A DNA stretch of 64,000 bases from a bacterium (GCA_004561545.1 SFVK01000006.1:62001-126000); one strand, 5' to 3'. Counted from the first letter of the stretch, positions 45,082 to 52,723 are shown. Numbers and translations: made by a program. The notes: generated by a model not told the origin, from the letters alone.

Positions 45082-45993
45082 ATGGAGCATCTGTTAAAAT
45101 TGAGCAGCCTCTCCCCCGCCGAGATCACCCACATTCTCGACGTGGCGGACGAATACAAGCGCCTGCACCGCGCGGGCGCCGACCCCAGGGACCTGCAGGG
45201 CAAGGCCGTGGCCCTGATGTTCGGCAAAAACTCCACCCGCACCCGCACCAGCCTGGAGGTGGGCATCTACCAAATGGGGGGCCTGGGCACCTATCTGAGC
45301 GCCGACGACCTGCAAATCGCCCGGGGCGAGCCCATTCAGGACACCGCCCGGGTGCTGGGGCGGTACTATGACGCCATTGTGTACCGCACCTTCAGGCAGA
45401 GCGATGTGGAGGCGCTGGCCCAGTACAGCGGGGTGCCGGTGATCTCCGGCATGACGGATTACGCCCACCCGCTGCAGGTGCTGACCGACCTGATGACGGT
45501 GCGGGAGCGCCGCGGCACGCTGGCCGGGCTGAAGGCCGGCTTTGTGGGCGATGGCTACAACATGGCCAACAGCCTGATTGTGGGCTGTCTGATGATGGGT
45601 ATGCACCTGACCATGGCCTGCCCCAAAGGCTACCGCCCCGCCGCCGATGTGCTGTTCTTTGCCCGGAACTACGGCGACCGGTTCCGCCTGGTGCAGGACC
45701 CCGACGAGGCCGCCCGGGACGCCGATGTGCTCTTCACCGATGTGTGGACCAGCATGGGCATGGAGCGGGAAACCGAGCGCCGCCGCCGGGATTTCCACGG
45801 CTACACGCTGGATGCCGCCCGCATGGCGCTGGCCAGGCCGGACTGCCTGGTGCAGCATCCCCTGCCCGCCCATCGTGGCGAGGAGATCACCGACGAGATC
45901 CTGGAAGCCCACGCCGGGGAGATTTTTGACGAAGCCGAGAACCGCCTTCATGTGGAAAAAGCCGTCCTGGGCATTCTGCTGGCGGGCAAATAA
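45082..45993 (+). CDS. argF: Ornithine carbamoyltransferase
   Basis: 303 aa. Carbamoyl phosphate site STRTRTS (about residues 53-59); ornithine loop DVWTSMG present, which sets it apart from aspartate carbamoyltransferase. The usual HCLP motif, whose Cys contacts ornithine, reads HPLPAHRGE here, so Cys is replaced by Pro. The rest of the active site looks normal and the gene ends the arginine operon, so ornithine remains the best substrate. CCGGAGG precedes the ATG. Confidence 0.93.
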   Translation: MEHLLKLSSLSPAEITHILDVADEYKRLHRAGADPRDLQGKAVALMFGKNSTRTRTSLEVGIYQMGGLGTYLSADDLQIARGEPIQDTARVLGRYYDAIVYRTFRQSDVEALAQYSGVPVISGMTDYAHPLQVLTDLMTVRERRGTLAGLKAGFVGDGYNMANSLIVGCLMMGMHLTMACPKGYRPAADVLFFARNYGDRFRLVQDPDEAARDADVLFTDVWTSMGMERETERRRRDFHGYTLDAARMALARPDCLVQHPLPAHRGEEITDEILEAHAGEIFDEAENRLHVEKAVLGILLAGK

Positions 45994-46027
45994 TTTTTTC
46001 CCCGGTCTGGTACCTCCCATGGGATTG

Positions 46028-46036
46028 TGCTATAAT
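46028..46036 (+). promoter_or_regulatory. Extended -10 promoter for the 171-aa gene
   Basis: TGC followed by TATAAT (46031-46036); no good -35. It starts 35 bases after the argF stop. Confidence 0.7.
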
Positions 46037-46065
46037 GGACACAGCACAAAAATGGAGGGAGACAC

Positions 46066-46581
46066 TTGGGGATTTTGAGCAAGCTCCAGGCCAAGACCGG
46101 TGAGGCCCGCGTCAAAGAAAAAATCCGGCCTTTGCTGGAAAGCCGCATGATGCGGGATATTCTGCTGGAAATCGGCCAGCGCGGCAACGAACCGCTGGAC
46201 CCCCAGTCGGTTCCGCTGTCCATGCGGGAGCGGGCCTCCCAGCTGGCCGCCGAGACCGGCCTTTCGGGCCTCAAGCAGAGCGCCATTGACGAGGTCTGTC
46301 TGGACGCCGCCGGCATCACGCTGGTCTGCAACGGGGAGAGCACCACCTTCCGCTACGCCGACTATAACTATGAGGACATTCAGGACACCGACTGCCTGCC
46401 CGCCGTGGCCGAGTACCTGGTGCAGCATCTGCGGGGGTATTACAACATTGCCCGCACCTTCTTCACCGTCACCAAATCCAACGGCCACACGGAGGAAAAA
46501 ACCCGGGAAGTCCTGGTCACCCGCCACCACGAGGACACCCCCTTCACCCCCAGCCCGGTGCAGAAACAGCGCCTGTTCTGA
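46066..46581 (+). CDS. Uncharacterised 171-aa protein
   Basis: TTG start at 46066: GGAGGGA lies 7 bases before it, and no in-frame ATG with a ribosome site exists nearby. The N-terminal third is helical and charged (about residues 1-70); the middle is a small beta-rich stretch with ITLVCNGESTTFRYADYNYED, and the last 30 residues are polar. There are no membrane segments or signal peptide. I do not recognise the family. It has its own promoter and terminator, and its base use matches the surrounding chromosome. Confidence 0.82.
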   Translation: MGILSKLQAKTGEARVKEKIRPLLESRMMRDILLEIGQRGNEPLDPQSVPLSMRERASQLAAETGLSGLKQSAIDEVCLDAAGITLVCNGESTTFRYADYNYEDIQDTDCLPAVAEYLVQHLRGYYNIARTFFTVTKSNGHTEEKTREVLVTRHHEDTPFTPSPVQKQRLF

Positions 46582-46630
46582 CCCGCCGCCCGGCCGGGTT
46601 CCCGCCTTTTTTCTCCCCCGCCGCAAACGC

Positions 46631-46664
46631 ACGCCGCCCGCATCTTGACGCGGGGCGGCGTTTT
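46631..46664 (+). terminator. Terminator of the 171-aa gene
   Basis: Stem ACGCCGCCC with GGGCGGCGT and TTTT after it. It overlaps the -35 element of the tRNA-Ser promoter. Confidence 0.75.
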
Positions 46665-46673
46665 GGGTATAAT
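46645..46673 (+). promoter_or_regulatory. Promoter reading into the tRNA-Ser repeat array
   Basis: TTGACG (46645-46650), 17 bp, TATAAT (46668-46673), near consensus. The first complete gene downstream is tRNA-Ser at 47048, so the transcript has a roughly 370-base leader made of tRNA-derived repeats. Confidence 0.85.
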
Positions 46674-46711
46674 ATGAGAAGTATGCGGGATTTCCGTTCC
46701 CCGGAATACAG

Positions 46712-47047
46712 GGAGCATTCCTCAAGAGGTCGCACCCGAACGGGCGTGACAGCGTGCGTTCCCCGGGGTATGGTTTCCAGTTGTATCCGCTTATCTTGCA
46801 TCGAAATCTTGTATGTGTCCGAAGGGTTTGCAGGTCGGTGCTGGACAATTAAATAGGGAGATGTACTCAAGAGGTCGTAAGAGGGAGCACTCGAAAGCTT
46901 GCAGCCCACTGGCCGATTCGTCCGCCGCGAATGGCGTGACGGCGGGATTTTCCCGGGGTATGAATCCGGTTATTATCCGCTTATCTTGCATCGAAATCTT
47001 GCATTTTTCCGAAAGGGTTGCAAGGCGGTGCTGGAAAAACTTAATAT
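46712..47047 (+). repeat. Tandem partial copies of the tRNA-Ser gene and its upstream region
   Basis: 46857-46896 is identical over 40 bases to the 5' part of the tRNA-Ser gene (47048-47087), ending just past the anticodon. A more decayed copy begins at 46712 (GGAGCATTCCTCAAGAGGTC). A 28-base block starting TATCCGCTTATCTTGC occurs at 46784-46811 and again, unchanged, at 46974-47001. The unit length is about 190 bases (191 between tRNA starts, 190 between blocks). No copy but the last has an acceptor 3' half. Confidence 0.9.
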
Positions 47048-47139
47048 GGAGATGTACTCAAGAGGTCGTAAGAGGGAGCACTCGAAATGCTTTAGGTCTC
47101 GAGAGAGGCGCGTGGGTTCGACTCCCACCATCTCCGCCA
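47048..47139 (+). tRNA. tRNA-Ser (CGA)
   Basis: 92 bases with CCA. Acceptor GGAGATG pairs with CATCTCC, discriminator G. Anticodon stem GAGCA/TGCTT with loop CTCGAAA gives anticodon CGA (codon UCG). The long variable arm and T arm GTGGG-TTCGACT-CCCAC fit serine tRNAs. A terminator follows at 47143-47171. Confidence 0.95.
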
Positions 47140-47142
47140 GTG

Positions 47143-47171
47143 CCCTCAGGAATTTTCCTGAGGGTATTTTT
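47143..47171 (+). terminator. Terminator of tRNA-Ser
   Basis: 8-bp arms CCCTCAGG and CCTGAGGG with loop AATTTT, then TATTTTT. Confidence 0.9.
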
Positions 47172-47215
47172 GTATTTTCACGGCAAGAACCGCTTGCCGT
47201 TTGGGAGGGCGCACT

Positions 47216-47773
47216 ATGCCGACATTTACCATCGTGGGCGGGGTCAATGGAACAGGTAAGAGCAGCCTGTCCGGTGTTCTAAAGGTTTGCTTGGGGGATG
47301 TGGGCATTGTCGTTGACCCGGACAAGCTGATGGCCCTGAACGGCGATGAGTATGCCGGGGGTCAAGCTGCCGTTGCCAAACTGCAGGACTGTCTGGCCCA
47401 GGGCATCGACTTCACCGAGGAAAGCACCCTTTCGGGTAGCTTCTCCCGCAAAATGGCCCGAGCGGCCCGTGACAAGGGCTACACCGTGCGGCTGTACTAT
47501 GTGGGTCTGGATACCGCCGAGGAATCGGTCCGGCGGATCGCCAACCGGGTGGCTCGCGGCGGCCACGACATCCCAACCCAGGACGTGGAACGCCGGTTTG
47601 CCCGGCGTTTCCGGGACCTGGGCAAGCTGCTGCCGCTGTGCAACGAGGCAACCTTCTATGACAACGACAACGGCTTCCGGGTGGTGGCTTTCTACCGCAA
47701 CGGGGAACTGCTGCCCGCCACCGATACGCCGCCCGTCTGGCTCACCGACCTGCGTCGGGAGCTCGCGCTCTGA
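47216..47773 (+). CDS. Zeta-toxin-like P-loop kinase
   Basis: 185 aa. The ATG at 47216 has TTGGGAGGG upstream. Walker A GGVNGTGKSS is at residues 7-16, followed by VVDPDKLM and FTEESTLSG; an Arg-rich region (VRRIANRVARGGHDI) follows, the pattern of the zeta/COG4185 group. Classic zeta toxins phosphorylate UDP-GlcNAc; the chromosomal COG4185 branch may have other targets. No small antitoxin gene is beside it. An 8-bp-arm hairpin (47180-47200) lies just before the ribosome site. It is convergent with the integrase, 12 bases apart, so it probably rides on the mobile element. Confidence 0.85.
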   Translation: MPTFTIVGGVNGTGKSSLSGVLKVCLGDVGIVVDPDKLMALNGDEYAGGQAAVAKLQDCLAQGIDFTEESTLSGSFSRKMARAARDKGYTVRLYYVGLDTAEESVRRIANRVARGGHDIPTQDVERRFARRFRDLGKLLPLCNEATFYDNDNGFRVVAFYRNGELLPATDTPPVWLTDLRRELAL

Positions 47774-47785
47774 ACCAGTGCGTGA

Positions 47786-48973
47786 TCACCACCGGTTTTC
47801 CGGCAGTTCCTCCGGCAGCGGCAGTGCCTGTTCCATCGTGGCGGCGCTGAGCTGCTTGGACTGGGAATCCAGGTGGGCGTAGATGTTGGCCGTGGTGGAG
47901 ATGTCGCTGTGGCCCAGCCATTCCTGGATCTGCTTCATGGGTACGCCTTGCTTGAGCAGCAGGCTGGCGCAGGAGTGGCGCAGATCGTGGAAGCGGATCT
48001 TCCGCAGGCCGTGGTCGGCCAGCAGCTTGGCGAAGCCGTCGGTCACTGCGTTGGGCAGGATCAGATTGCCCATCTCGTCCACGAACAGGTAGCCCTTGTA
48101 CTTCTGGTTGTAGCAGTTGCCGCAGAGCTTCTCGTTGTAGGCCTGCTGCTCCTTCAGCGCCCGCAGCCGCTGGGCGAAGCTGGCCACCAAAGGCAGGGTG
48201 CGCAGGCTGGACTTAGTCTTGGCCCGGTCAGCCTCCACGAGGATGTGTTTGCCCTCCAGATTGGTGCTGGTCACGATGTGGCGGATGGTCAAGGTACCGG
48301 CCTCAAAGTCCACGGCGTCCCACCGCAGGCCCAGCACCTCGCCCCGGCGCAGCCCGTAGAAGGCTGCAAACTGGATGATCAGTTCCAGGCGATGGCCCCG
48401 GGCAGCTTCGAAGAGCTGCTCCATCTCCTCGGCGGTGTAGTAGGCGGCCATGTACTTCTCGGGTTTGGGCCGTTCTACCTTGTCCACCGGGTTGCCGGGG
48501 ATCAGATCCAGCTTCACGGCGTATTTCAGCGCCTTGTGCAGGTTGGCGTGCAACCGCAGTACGCTGGTGGCTTTCAGCGTTTCCAGCTCGTGGAGGTAGA
48601 AACTCTGGATGTGCCGCGCCTGTAGCCCGCCCAGCGTGATGCCGGTGGGCTCGAAGTGGGGGACGATGTGGTTCTTCACATTGAAGTTGTAGGAGGACCA
48701 GGTGGTTTCCTGCACAGCGGGGCGGATGATCTTCAGCCAGTAGAGCATATAATCGCTGAACAGCATATCGGGGCTCAGTTCCTCTTTGCGGTTGGGTTTG
48801 GGCGGCGTGAAGCTGCGGCGCAGTTCCCGCAGCATCTCCTCAGCCCGCTTTTTGTTGCCCTTCACAGGCAGTCCGGTGGCGTGCCAGGGCTGTTTGCGCT
48901 TGCCGTCGGCACCGGTGTAGCTGAGTACCATGTAGTAATATCCGTTTTTCTCTTGCAGTCGGCCTGCTACCAT
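47786..48973 (-). CDS. Tyrosine integrase
   Basis: 395 aa. The ATG at 48971-48973 is eight bases past AAAGGAG. An N-terminal AP2-like/arm-binding region (about residues 1-60), SAM-like core-binding domain (about 65-170), catalytic domain with Arg209 (GLRRGE), Lys-bearing beta hairpin, His329 and Arg332 (HDLRHS), His355 (LGHSD) and Tyr365 (ANIYAHLD): all catalytic residues are present. It catalyses insertion and excision of the element. The neighbouring tRNA-Ser about 650 bp away is a plausible attachment site, but no duplicated 3' end was found in the window. Confidence 0.95.
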   Translation of the reverse strand: MVAGRLQEKNGYYYMVLSYTGADGKRKQPWHATGLPVKGNKKRAEEMLRELRRSFTPPKPNRKEELSPDMLFSDYMLYWLKIIRPAVQETTWSSYNFNVKNHIVPHFEPTGITLGGLQARHIQSFYLHELETLKATSVLRLHANLHKALKYAVKLDLIPGNPVDKVERPKPEKYMAAYYTAEEMEQLFEAARGHRLELIIQFAAFYGLRRGEVLGLRWDAVDFEAGTLTIRHIVTSTNLEGKHILVEADRAKTKSSLRTLPLVASFAQRLRALKEQQAYNEKLCGNCYNQKYKGYLFVDEMGNLILPNAVTDGFAKLLADHGLRKIRFHDLRHSCASLLLKQGVPMKQIQEWLGHSDISTTANIYAHLDSQSKQLSAATMEQALPLPEELPENRW

Positions 48974-49106
48974 AGGCATTTCTCCTTTCATACTCGTTTG
49001 TACGGGTTTCCGGGTCCAACACAACAATACCCGGAATCCTCGGCAAAAGCTATTCACAAATCTACACAAGGATACGCCCTTGTTTTGGGTACGAATCTAC
49101 CAAAGC

Positions 49107-49135
49107 GCCCGCGTCGGGAACTTCCCGGCGCGGGC
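49107..49135. terminator. Hairpin terminator downstream of the relaxase gene
   Basis: 13-base arms (49107-49119, 49123-49135) with one mismatch, followed by TTTT on the plus side. It lies between the relaxase stop (49154) and the integrase promoter region. Confidence 0.65.
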
Positions 49136-49153
49136 TTTTGGTATGGTTGTGGT

Positions 49154-50533
49154 TCAGCGTTCCAGACTGCGGCGGCGCTTGCGGTGGCGGGCTTTTTCCT
49201 CGGCCCGCTGACGGGCCTGTTCCTCCAGGGCCTTGCGGCAGGCGGTGGTGGCTCGTACCCTCCGGAGAACCCTGTCACAGATTTCATCCTCGTGCCGCAA
49301 AGCCTTGATCTGGCGGGTCAGTTCAGCCCGGCGCTCAGCGGTACCGGGCGGCGGAACCTTGTGCCGCAGCAGCCGGGCACAGTCGGCGCGCTCCTTGCAG
49401 AGAGCGTCGATCTGCGCCGTCAGTTCCCGGCGGTGGGCTTCCACCTCGTCGGTGGTGTGGAAATCCCGGTCAAAGCAGAGGTGCATCTCCTCCAGCGTGC
49501 GCTCCACGTTGCGCCAGATCGCTTCGATCTCCGGCCAGTTGATGGACGCCCGGGGATTCGGCTTGGCCTGTACCTTGTACCGGAAGTAGAGATACTGCCG
49601 GCCCAGGTGAGGCCTCCCGAAGAGCTCGTCCAGCAGCCCTTTGTACCGCACCTTGGCCCAGGAACGGCAGACCGGACGCCTGGGACGGTCATACCCGCCG
49701 AACAGGCTGTAGTAGTGGGGGCCGAACTGGTAATAGTGGGCGTCCAGTGCCCGGGCCAGCGCGGGCCAGTCGAACTCCGGGCCCAGGCGATGCACCCGCA
49801 CCGGGCGGCCACCATCCACCGAGCGCAGCGTGGCATATTTGCGGCCCTCCTCCCGCCGCCACAGGTAGCCCATCCGGCGCAGGGCCAGGGCAAAGTCCTC
49901 CTCGGTGCTGGTCTGCTGGAGGGCGGTTCGCAGTGCCTCCCGCATCCGGTTGTACCGGGTGGGTTCGCCCCGGCGCTCCGCTTCGTAGAGGGGGCGCGGT
50001 AGGCTTTTGCCTTGGGGCTGTACCACCGATAGTCCCTGGGCCCGGCAGAGGGCATCGGAGGCGCGGCGCAGTTCCCGGTACTGGCTGCGGCGCTGTTCGT
50101 ACTTTTTGCCATCCACATAGGATACCGCGTTGATGACAAAGTGGTTGTGCAGGCAGTGAGTGTTCATGTGGGTGGCCACCAACACCTGGAACCGCCCGCC
50201 CCACACCTGCCGGGCCAGCTCCACTCCGATGGCGTGGCACTGTTCCGGCGTTACCTCGCCGGGCTGGAAACTCTGGTAGGCGTGCATCGCCACCACGCCC
50301 TCGGTCTTGCCGAACTTCCGCTGCACTGCCCGCATATCCGCCCAGGCGGTTTCGGGGCGGCAGTGGATGCCGCTCACCAGTTTTGCGCTTTCCGGCAAGG
50401 TGGTCTTGGCGTCGTTCCCGGCGTAGTGCAGCGCCTGGGACAGGGCACCGTATTCGGTTTTTTCCGGGTTGGCGGCATAGTCCACCACCCGGCGCAGGTT
50501 GTCCCGCACCGGCCAGATCTTGGTGACGGCCAG
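49154..50533 (-). CDS. Relaxase (MobP-like, relaxase/mobilization nuclease family)
   Basis: 459 aa if started at the CTG at 50531-50533. That codon follows AAGGAG by 6 bases and gives the common relaxase N-terminus (M)AVTKIWPVRDNLRRVVDYA; an in-frame TAA two codons before excludes an earlier start, and the next candidate, GTG at 50507-50509, has no ribosome site and loses conserved residues. The metal-binding histidines are His122, His129 and His131 (THMNTHCLHNHFVINAVS); Tyr19 is a candidate nucleophile. It nicks oriT and pilots DNA in conjugative transfer. Arg-rich C-terminus. It is downstream of mobC by three bases. Confidence 0.9.
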   Translation of the reverse strand: MAVTKIWPVRDNLRRVVDYAANPEKTEYGALSQALHYAGNDAKTTLPESAKLVSGIHCRPETAWADMRAVQRKFGKTEGVVAMHAYQSFQPGEVTPEQCHAIGVELARQVWGGRFQVLVATHMNTHCLHNHFVINAVSYVDGKKYEQRRSQYRELRRASDALCRAQGLSVVQPQGKSLPRPLYEAERRGEPTRYNRMREALRTALQQTSTEEDFALALRRMGYLWRREEGRKYATLRSVDGGRPVRVHRLGPEFDWPALARALDAHYYQFGPHYYSLFGGYDRPRRPVCRSWAKVRYKGLLDELFGRPHLGRQYLYFRYKVQAKPNPRASINWPEIEAIWRNVERTLEEMHLCFDRDFHTTDEVEAHRRELTAQIDALCKERADCARLLRHKVPPPGTAERRAELTRQIKALRHEDEICDRVLRRVRATTACRKALEEQARQRAEEKARHRKRRRSLER

Positions 50534-50536
50534 GGA

Positions 50537-50806
50537 TTACTCCTTCGGCAGCAGGGCATCCCGGATCTGGTCTGTGGCCGCCCGGCAGGGGCGCGCGTCC
50601 CCGGGCGGCAGACGGTCCGCCAGCGCATCCAGTTCTTCCAGAGCGGAAAACAAAGACGCGGGCGGATGCAACTGCGGTGTGTACCCCAGTGCCCGCTGCC
50701 GGAGATATTCCGACAGCGTCAGACCGCAGCGCCGGGCGGCGGATTCCATCCGGTGTTTTTCAGCCGGTGTCACCCGCACGTTGATGCCCACGGTGCGGTT
50801 TCTCAC
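50537..50806 (-). CDS. mobC: MobC-like relaxosome accessory protein
   Basis: 89 aa from the GTG at 50804-50806, which overlaps the RepA stop as GTGA and follows GGGAGA. Ribbon-helix-helix-like start RTVGINVRVTPAEKHRMESAA then GLTLSEYLRQRALG, typical of MobC/relaxosome proteins that bind oriT and help the relaxase. A longer frame (to 50899) overlaps repA without a ribosome site. Confidence 0.88.
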   Translation of the reverse strand: MRNRTVGINVRVTPAEKHRMESAARRCGLTLSEYLRQRALGYTPQLHPPASLFSALEELDALADRLPPGDARPCRAATDQIRDALLPKE

Positions 50807-52017
50807 GAAGCAGTCTCCCGTGAGAAATCGGGGCTCGGGGTCGTCCCCGTAGAAGCGGCGGTGTCCGCCGCGGCGAAGGGTTGCCCGTCGGCAACACAAA
50901 GCCCATGCTCGCTACCGTGATGCGGCCCCGGTGACGGTGATGACGACGATGACGGTACGGGGGCCGCACCCTCTTCACCAGCCGGTGCCGTACCAGACGG
51001 TAAAGGGGATCTGGCGGTATCATCGTCACTACCGTCATGACCGTCATCCCCATCACAGGTGAAGCACAGCAGCCGGGTGTTGGAGGTGCGCCGGGACTGG
51101 TAGCGGATGCCCTGCGGGGTAAATACCGTGTAGAAATGCTCCACCAGTTTGCGGGTGAACTGGTTGGGCAGCACATCGGTGATACCGGCGACGGTCAGCA
51201 GGTCGGTGGCGGTGCCTGTCCAGTTGCCGGCGCGCCGGATAAAGTCCGCCGCCCGCCACAGGTAGTCCGGAACAGCCTTCCGGACCTGTTCCTCGGCGGA
51301 TTCCTCCTCCAACAGCTGCCAGATGCAATCCCGGGTCTGCAGGTGGAGGGTGCAGCTGTCCATGTCACGGCCTGTCACAAGCAGCCGGGCTGTGTCGCTC
51401 ATCCGCTGGCGCTGCAGCAGCCAGATGGTGTCGGCGGCACCCATCAGGCCGTTGGACCCGGAAATCTGCTGGAACGGGTCGGACGCGCCCTGTTTGCGCA
51501 GATGATGCACCAGCAGCAACCCGATGCCACGGCGGTCCGCCAGGGATTTCAGCGCGCTCATATCCTGGTAATCGCTGGCATAAGCGCCGTTATTTGGGTC
51601 GGCGGTGCGGACCTTCTGCAAGGTGTCGATGACCACCAGCCCGGTTTCGGAGTGCTGGGACAGGAATTTCTCGATCTGGAGTTCCAGTCCGTCCCCGATG
51701 GCGCAGCTTCCGGTCTGGAAGTACAACCGGCTGGGAACGGAGTCCTCGGTCAGGCGGAACAAACGCCCCTGAATGCGGGCATAGGTGTCCTCCAGACAGA
51801 GGTACAGTACAGTCTGCGGCTGGGCGGTGCGGCCCCAGATCTCGCCGCCCCGGGCCAGCTGCAGGCAAAGCCACAGACACAGCCAACTTTTGCCTGCCTT
51901 GCTGGCACCGGCCAACAAGGAAAGCCCGGCGGGCAGCAGGCCGGGAATCAGCCACCGCACCGGCGGCAGCGGGGTGGAAAGTAGAGTTTCAGCATCAATA
52001 GGTTCGTTTCTCTGCAT
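50803..52017 (-). CDS. RepA-like hexameric helicase/ATPase (AAA_25)
   Basis: 404 aa. ATG at 52015-52017, eight bases past AAGGAGG. Walker A GASKAGKSW (about residues 37-45), Walker B GLVVIDTLQ (about 130-138), and the VHHLRK sensor motif. This RecA-fold type is known from RSF1010-like RepA helicases and from primase-linked ATPases in mobile elements. The last 80 residues are a low-complexity Ser/Pro/Asp-rich tail. It lies directly below the four phased palindromes, so it may act on them as an origin or be controlled by a protein that binds them. Confidence 0.88.
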   Translation of the reverse strand: MQRNEPIDAETLLSTPLPPVRWLIPGLLPAGLSLLAGASKAGKSWLCLWLCLQLARGGEIWGRTAQPQTVLYLCLEDTYARIQGRLFRLTEDSVPSRLYFQTGSCAIGDGLELQIEKFLSQHSETGLVVIDTLQKVRTADPNNGAYASDYQDMSALKSLADRRGIGLLLVHHLRKQGASDPFQQISGSNGLMGAADTIWLLQRQRMSDTARLLVTGRDMDSCTLHLQTRDCIWQLLEEESAEEQVRKAVPDYLWRAADFIRRAGNWTGTATDLLTVAGITDVLPNQFTRKLVEHFYTVFTPQGIRYQSRRTSNTRLLCFTCDGDDGHDGSDDDTARSPLPSGTAPAGEEGAAPVPSSSSSPSPGPHHGSEHGLCVADGQPFAAADTAASTGTTPSPDFSRETAS

Positions 52018-52150
52018 GGCATACGCCTCCTTCTTGCTGGGCCACAGGCCGCCAAACGGGGCCCTGTGGCGCGACCTTTGCAACAATGCGGGTAACGTGT
52101 CCGCCGCCCGGCGGCGCGCGGCACGGCGCAGATTTGGGCGGAGGTACAGA

Positions 52151-52297
52151 GTGAATCTTAATAAGATTCACGTTTCCGGGAAAATCGCTTGCGTGAATCT
52201 TGTTAAGATACCTTTGGCCGCAATACAACAGAAAGTGAATCATGCTATGATTCACTTTTTCTGCGGCGGATTTCCAGTGAATCATGCTATGATTCAC
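52151..52297. repeat. Four 21-bp palindromic sites with exact 42-bp spacing
   Basis: Sites begin at 52151, 52193, 52235 and 52277; each is 21 bp and each gap is 21 bp. Sites 1-2 have arms GTGAATCTT and AAGATTCAC (site 2 is decayed on the right); sites 3-4 have arms GTGAATCAT and ATGATTCAC around GCT. Site 4 covers the xis stop codon. They fill the 269-base gap between xis and repA. Iteron origin or cooperative operator are both possible. Confidence 0.93.
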
Positions 52298-52559
52298 TTT
52301 GCAGGTCTTGCCCGGCAAAACCCGCCCCTTGTGCATTGGTCAGCAGATAACGGATGACGTTGATTTTGGGAATCTTGTAGGCGTTGCCCAGTTTGAGGGA
52401 TCCGATTTCCCCTTCTCCCAGCAGATCATACGCCGCATGACGACTGATGCCCAACATAGTTTGCAGTTGCCGGACTGTCACCACGTCGGGATAGTCGGCA
52501 AACAGCAGGCCATAGCAAGCTTTCAGCTCTTTTTCCGGGATGAGGCGTTTCGCAGACAT
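52287..52559 (-). CDS. Excisionase-like DNA-binding protein
   Basis: 90 aa. Helix-turn-helix of the excisionase/MerR type: VTVRQLQTMLGISRHAAYDLLGEGEIGSLKLG, followed by KIPKINVIRYLL. ATG at 52557-52559 with GAGGG before it. Such proteins direct integrase toward excision, or regulate the rep genes. It is first in the minus-strand operon xis-repA-mobC-relaxase. Confidence 0.88.
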   Translation of the reverse strand: MSAKRLIPEKELKACYGLLFADYPDVVTVRQLQTMLGISRHAAYDLLGEGEIGSLKLGNAYKIPKINVIRYLLTNAQGAGFAGQDLQSES

Positions 52560-52624
52560 GCGACCCTCATAGAATGAAAATGTACGAATTGGATAATCAT
52601 AGAAAAATCTCCTTTCTGTAGTGC

Positions 52625-52712
52625 TTTGCGAACATTCTATTGAACTTTCGCAAATTTGATAAATATATTATAGTTCGCAAAAATGCGAACGTCAATATAT
52701 TTCGCAAATTTG
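52625..52712. promoter_or_regulatory. Operator cluster between xis and the repressor gene
   Basis: TTCGCAAA-type sites occur at 52625-52632 (inverted), 52646-52658, 52673-52690 (palindrome GTTCGCA/TGCGAAC) and 52700-52712. They cover the xis promoter and approach the repressor promoter. The likely binder is the Cro/CI-type protein encoded at 52819. Confidence 0.75.
52667..52695 (-). promoter_or_regulatory. Promoter of the xis-rep-mob operon
   Basis: Minus strand: TTGACG (52690-52695), 17-bp spacer (52673-52689), TATAAT (52667-52672). The spacer is made up of the TTCGCA...TGCGAA palindrome. Confidence 0.88.
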
Positions 52713-52723
52713 TTACAATTTTC

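Noticed and set aside
46857..46950. Second functional tRNA-Ser
   Set aside because: It matches only the 5' half up to the anticodon loop; no 3' anticodon stem, T arm or acceptor partner follows.
47018..47046. Promoter TTGCAA-17-TTAATA directly before tRNA-Ser
   Set aside because: Its start site would fall inside the mature tRNA, so it cannot make the full tRNA; the promoter at 46645 is better.
52151..52297. CRISPR array
   Set aside because: Only four repeats, each a near-perfect palindrome of 21 bp in two sequence classes, constant 21-bp gaps, and no cas genes.
51995..52336. Small minus-strand frame with repeated VNHSMIH peptides
   Set aside because: The peptide repeats are just translations of the phased palindromes; there is no ribosome site and it overlaps xis and repA ends.
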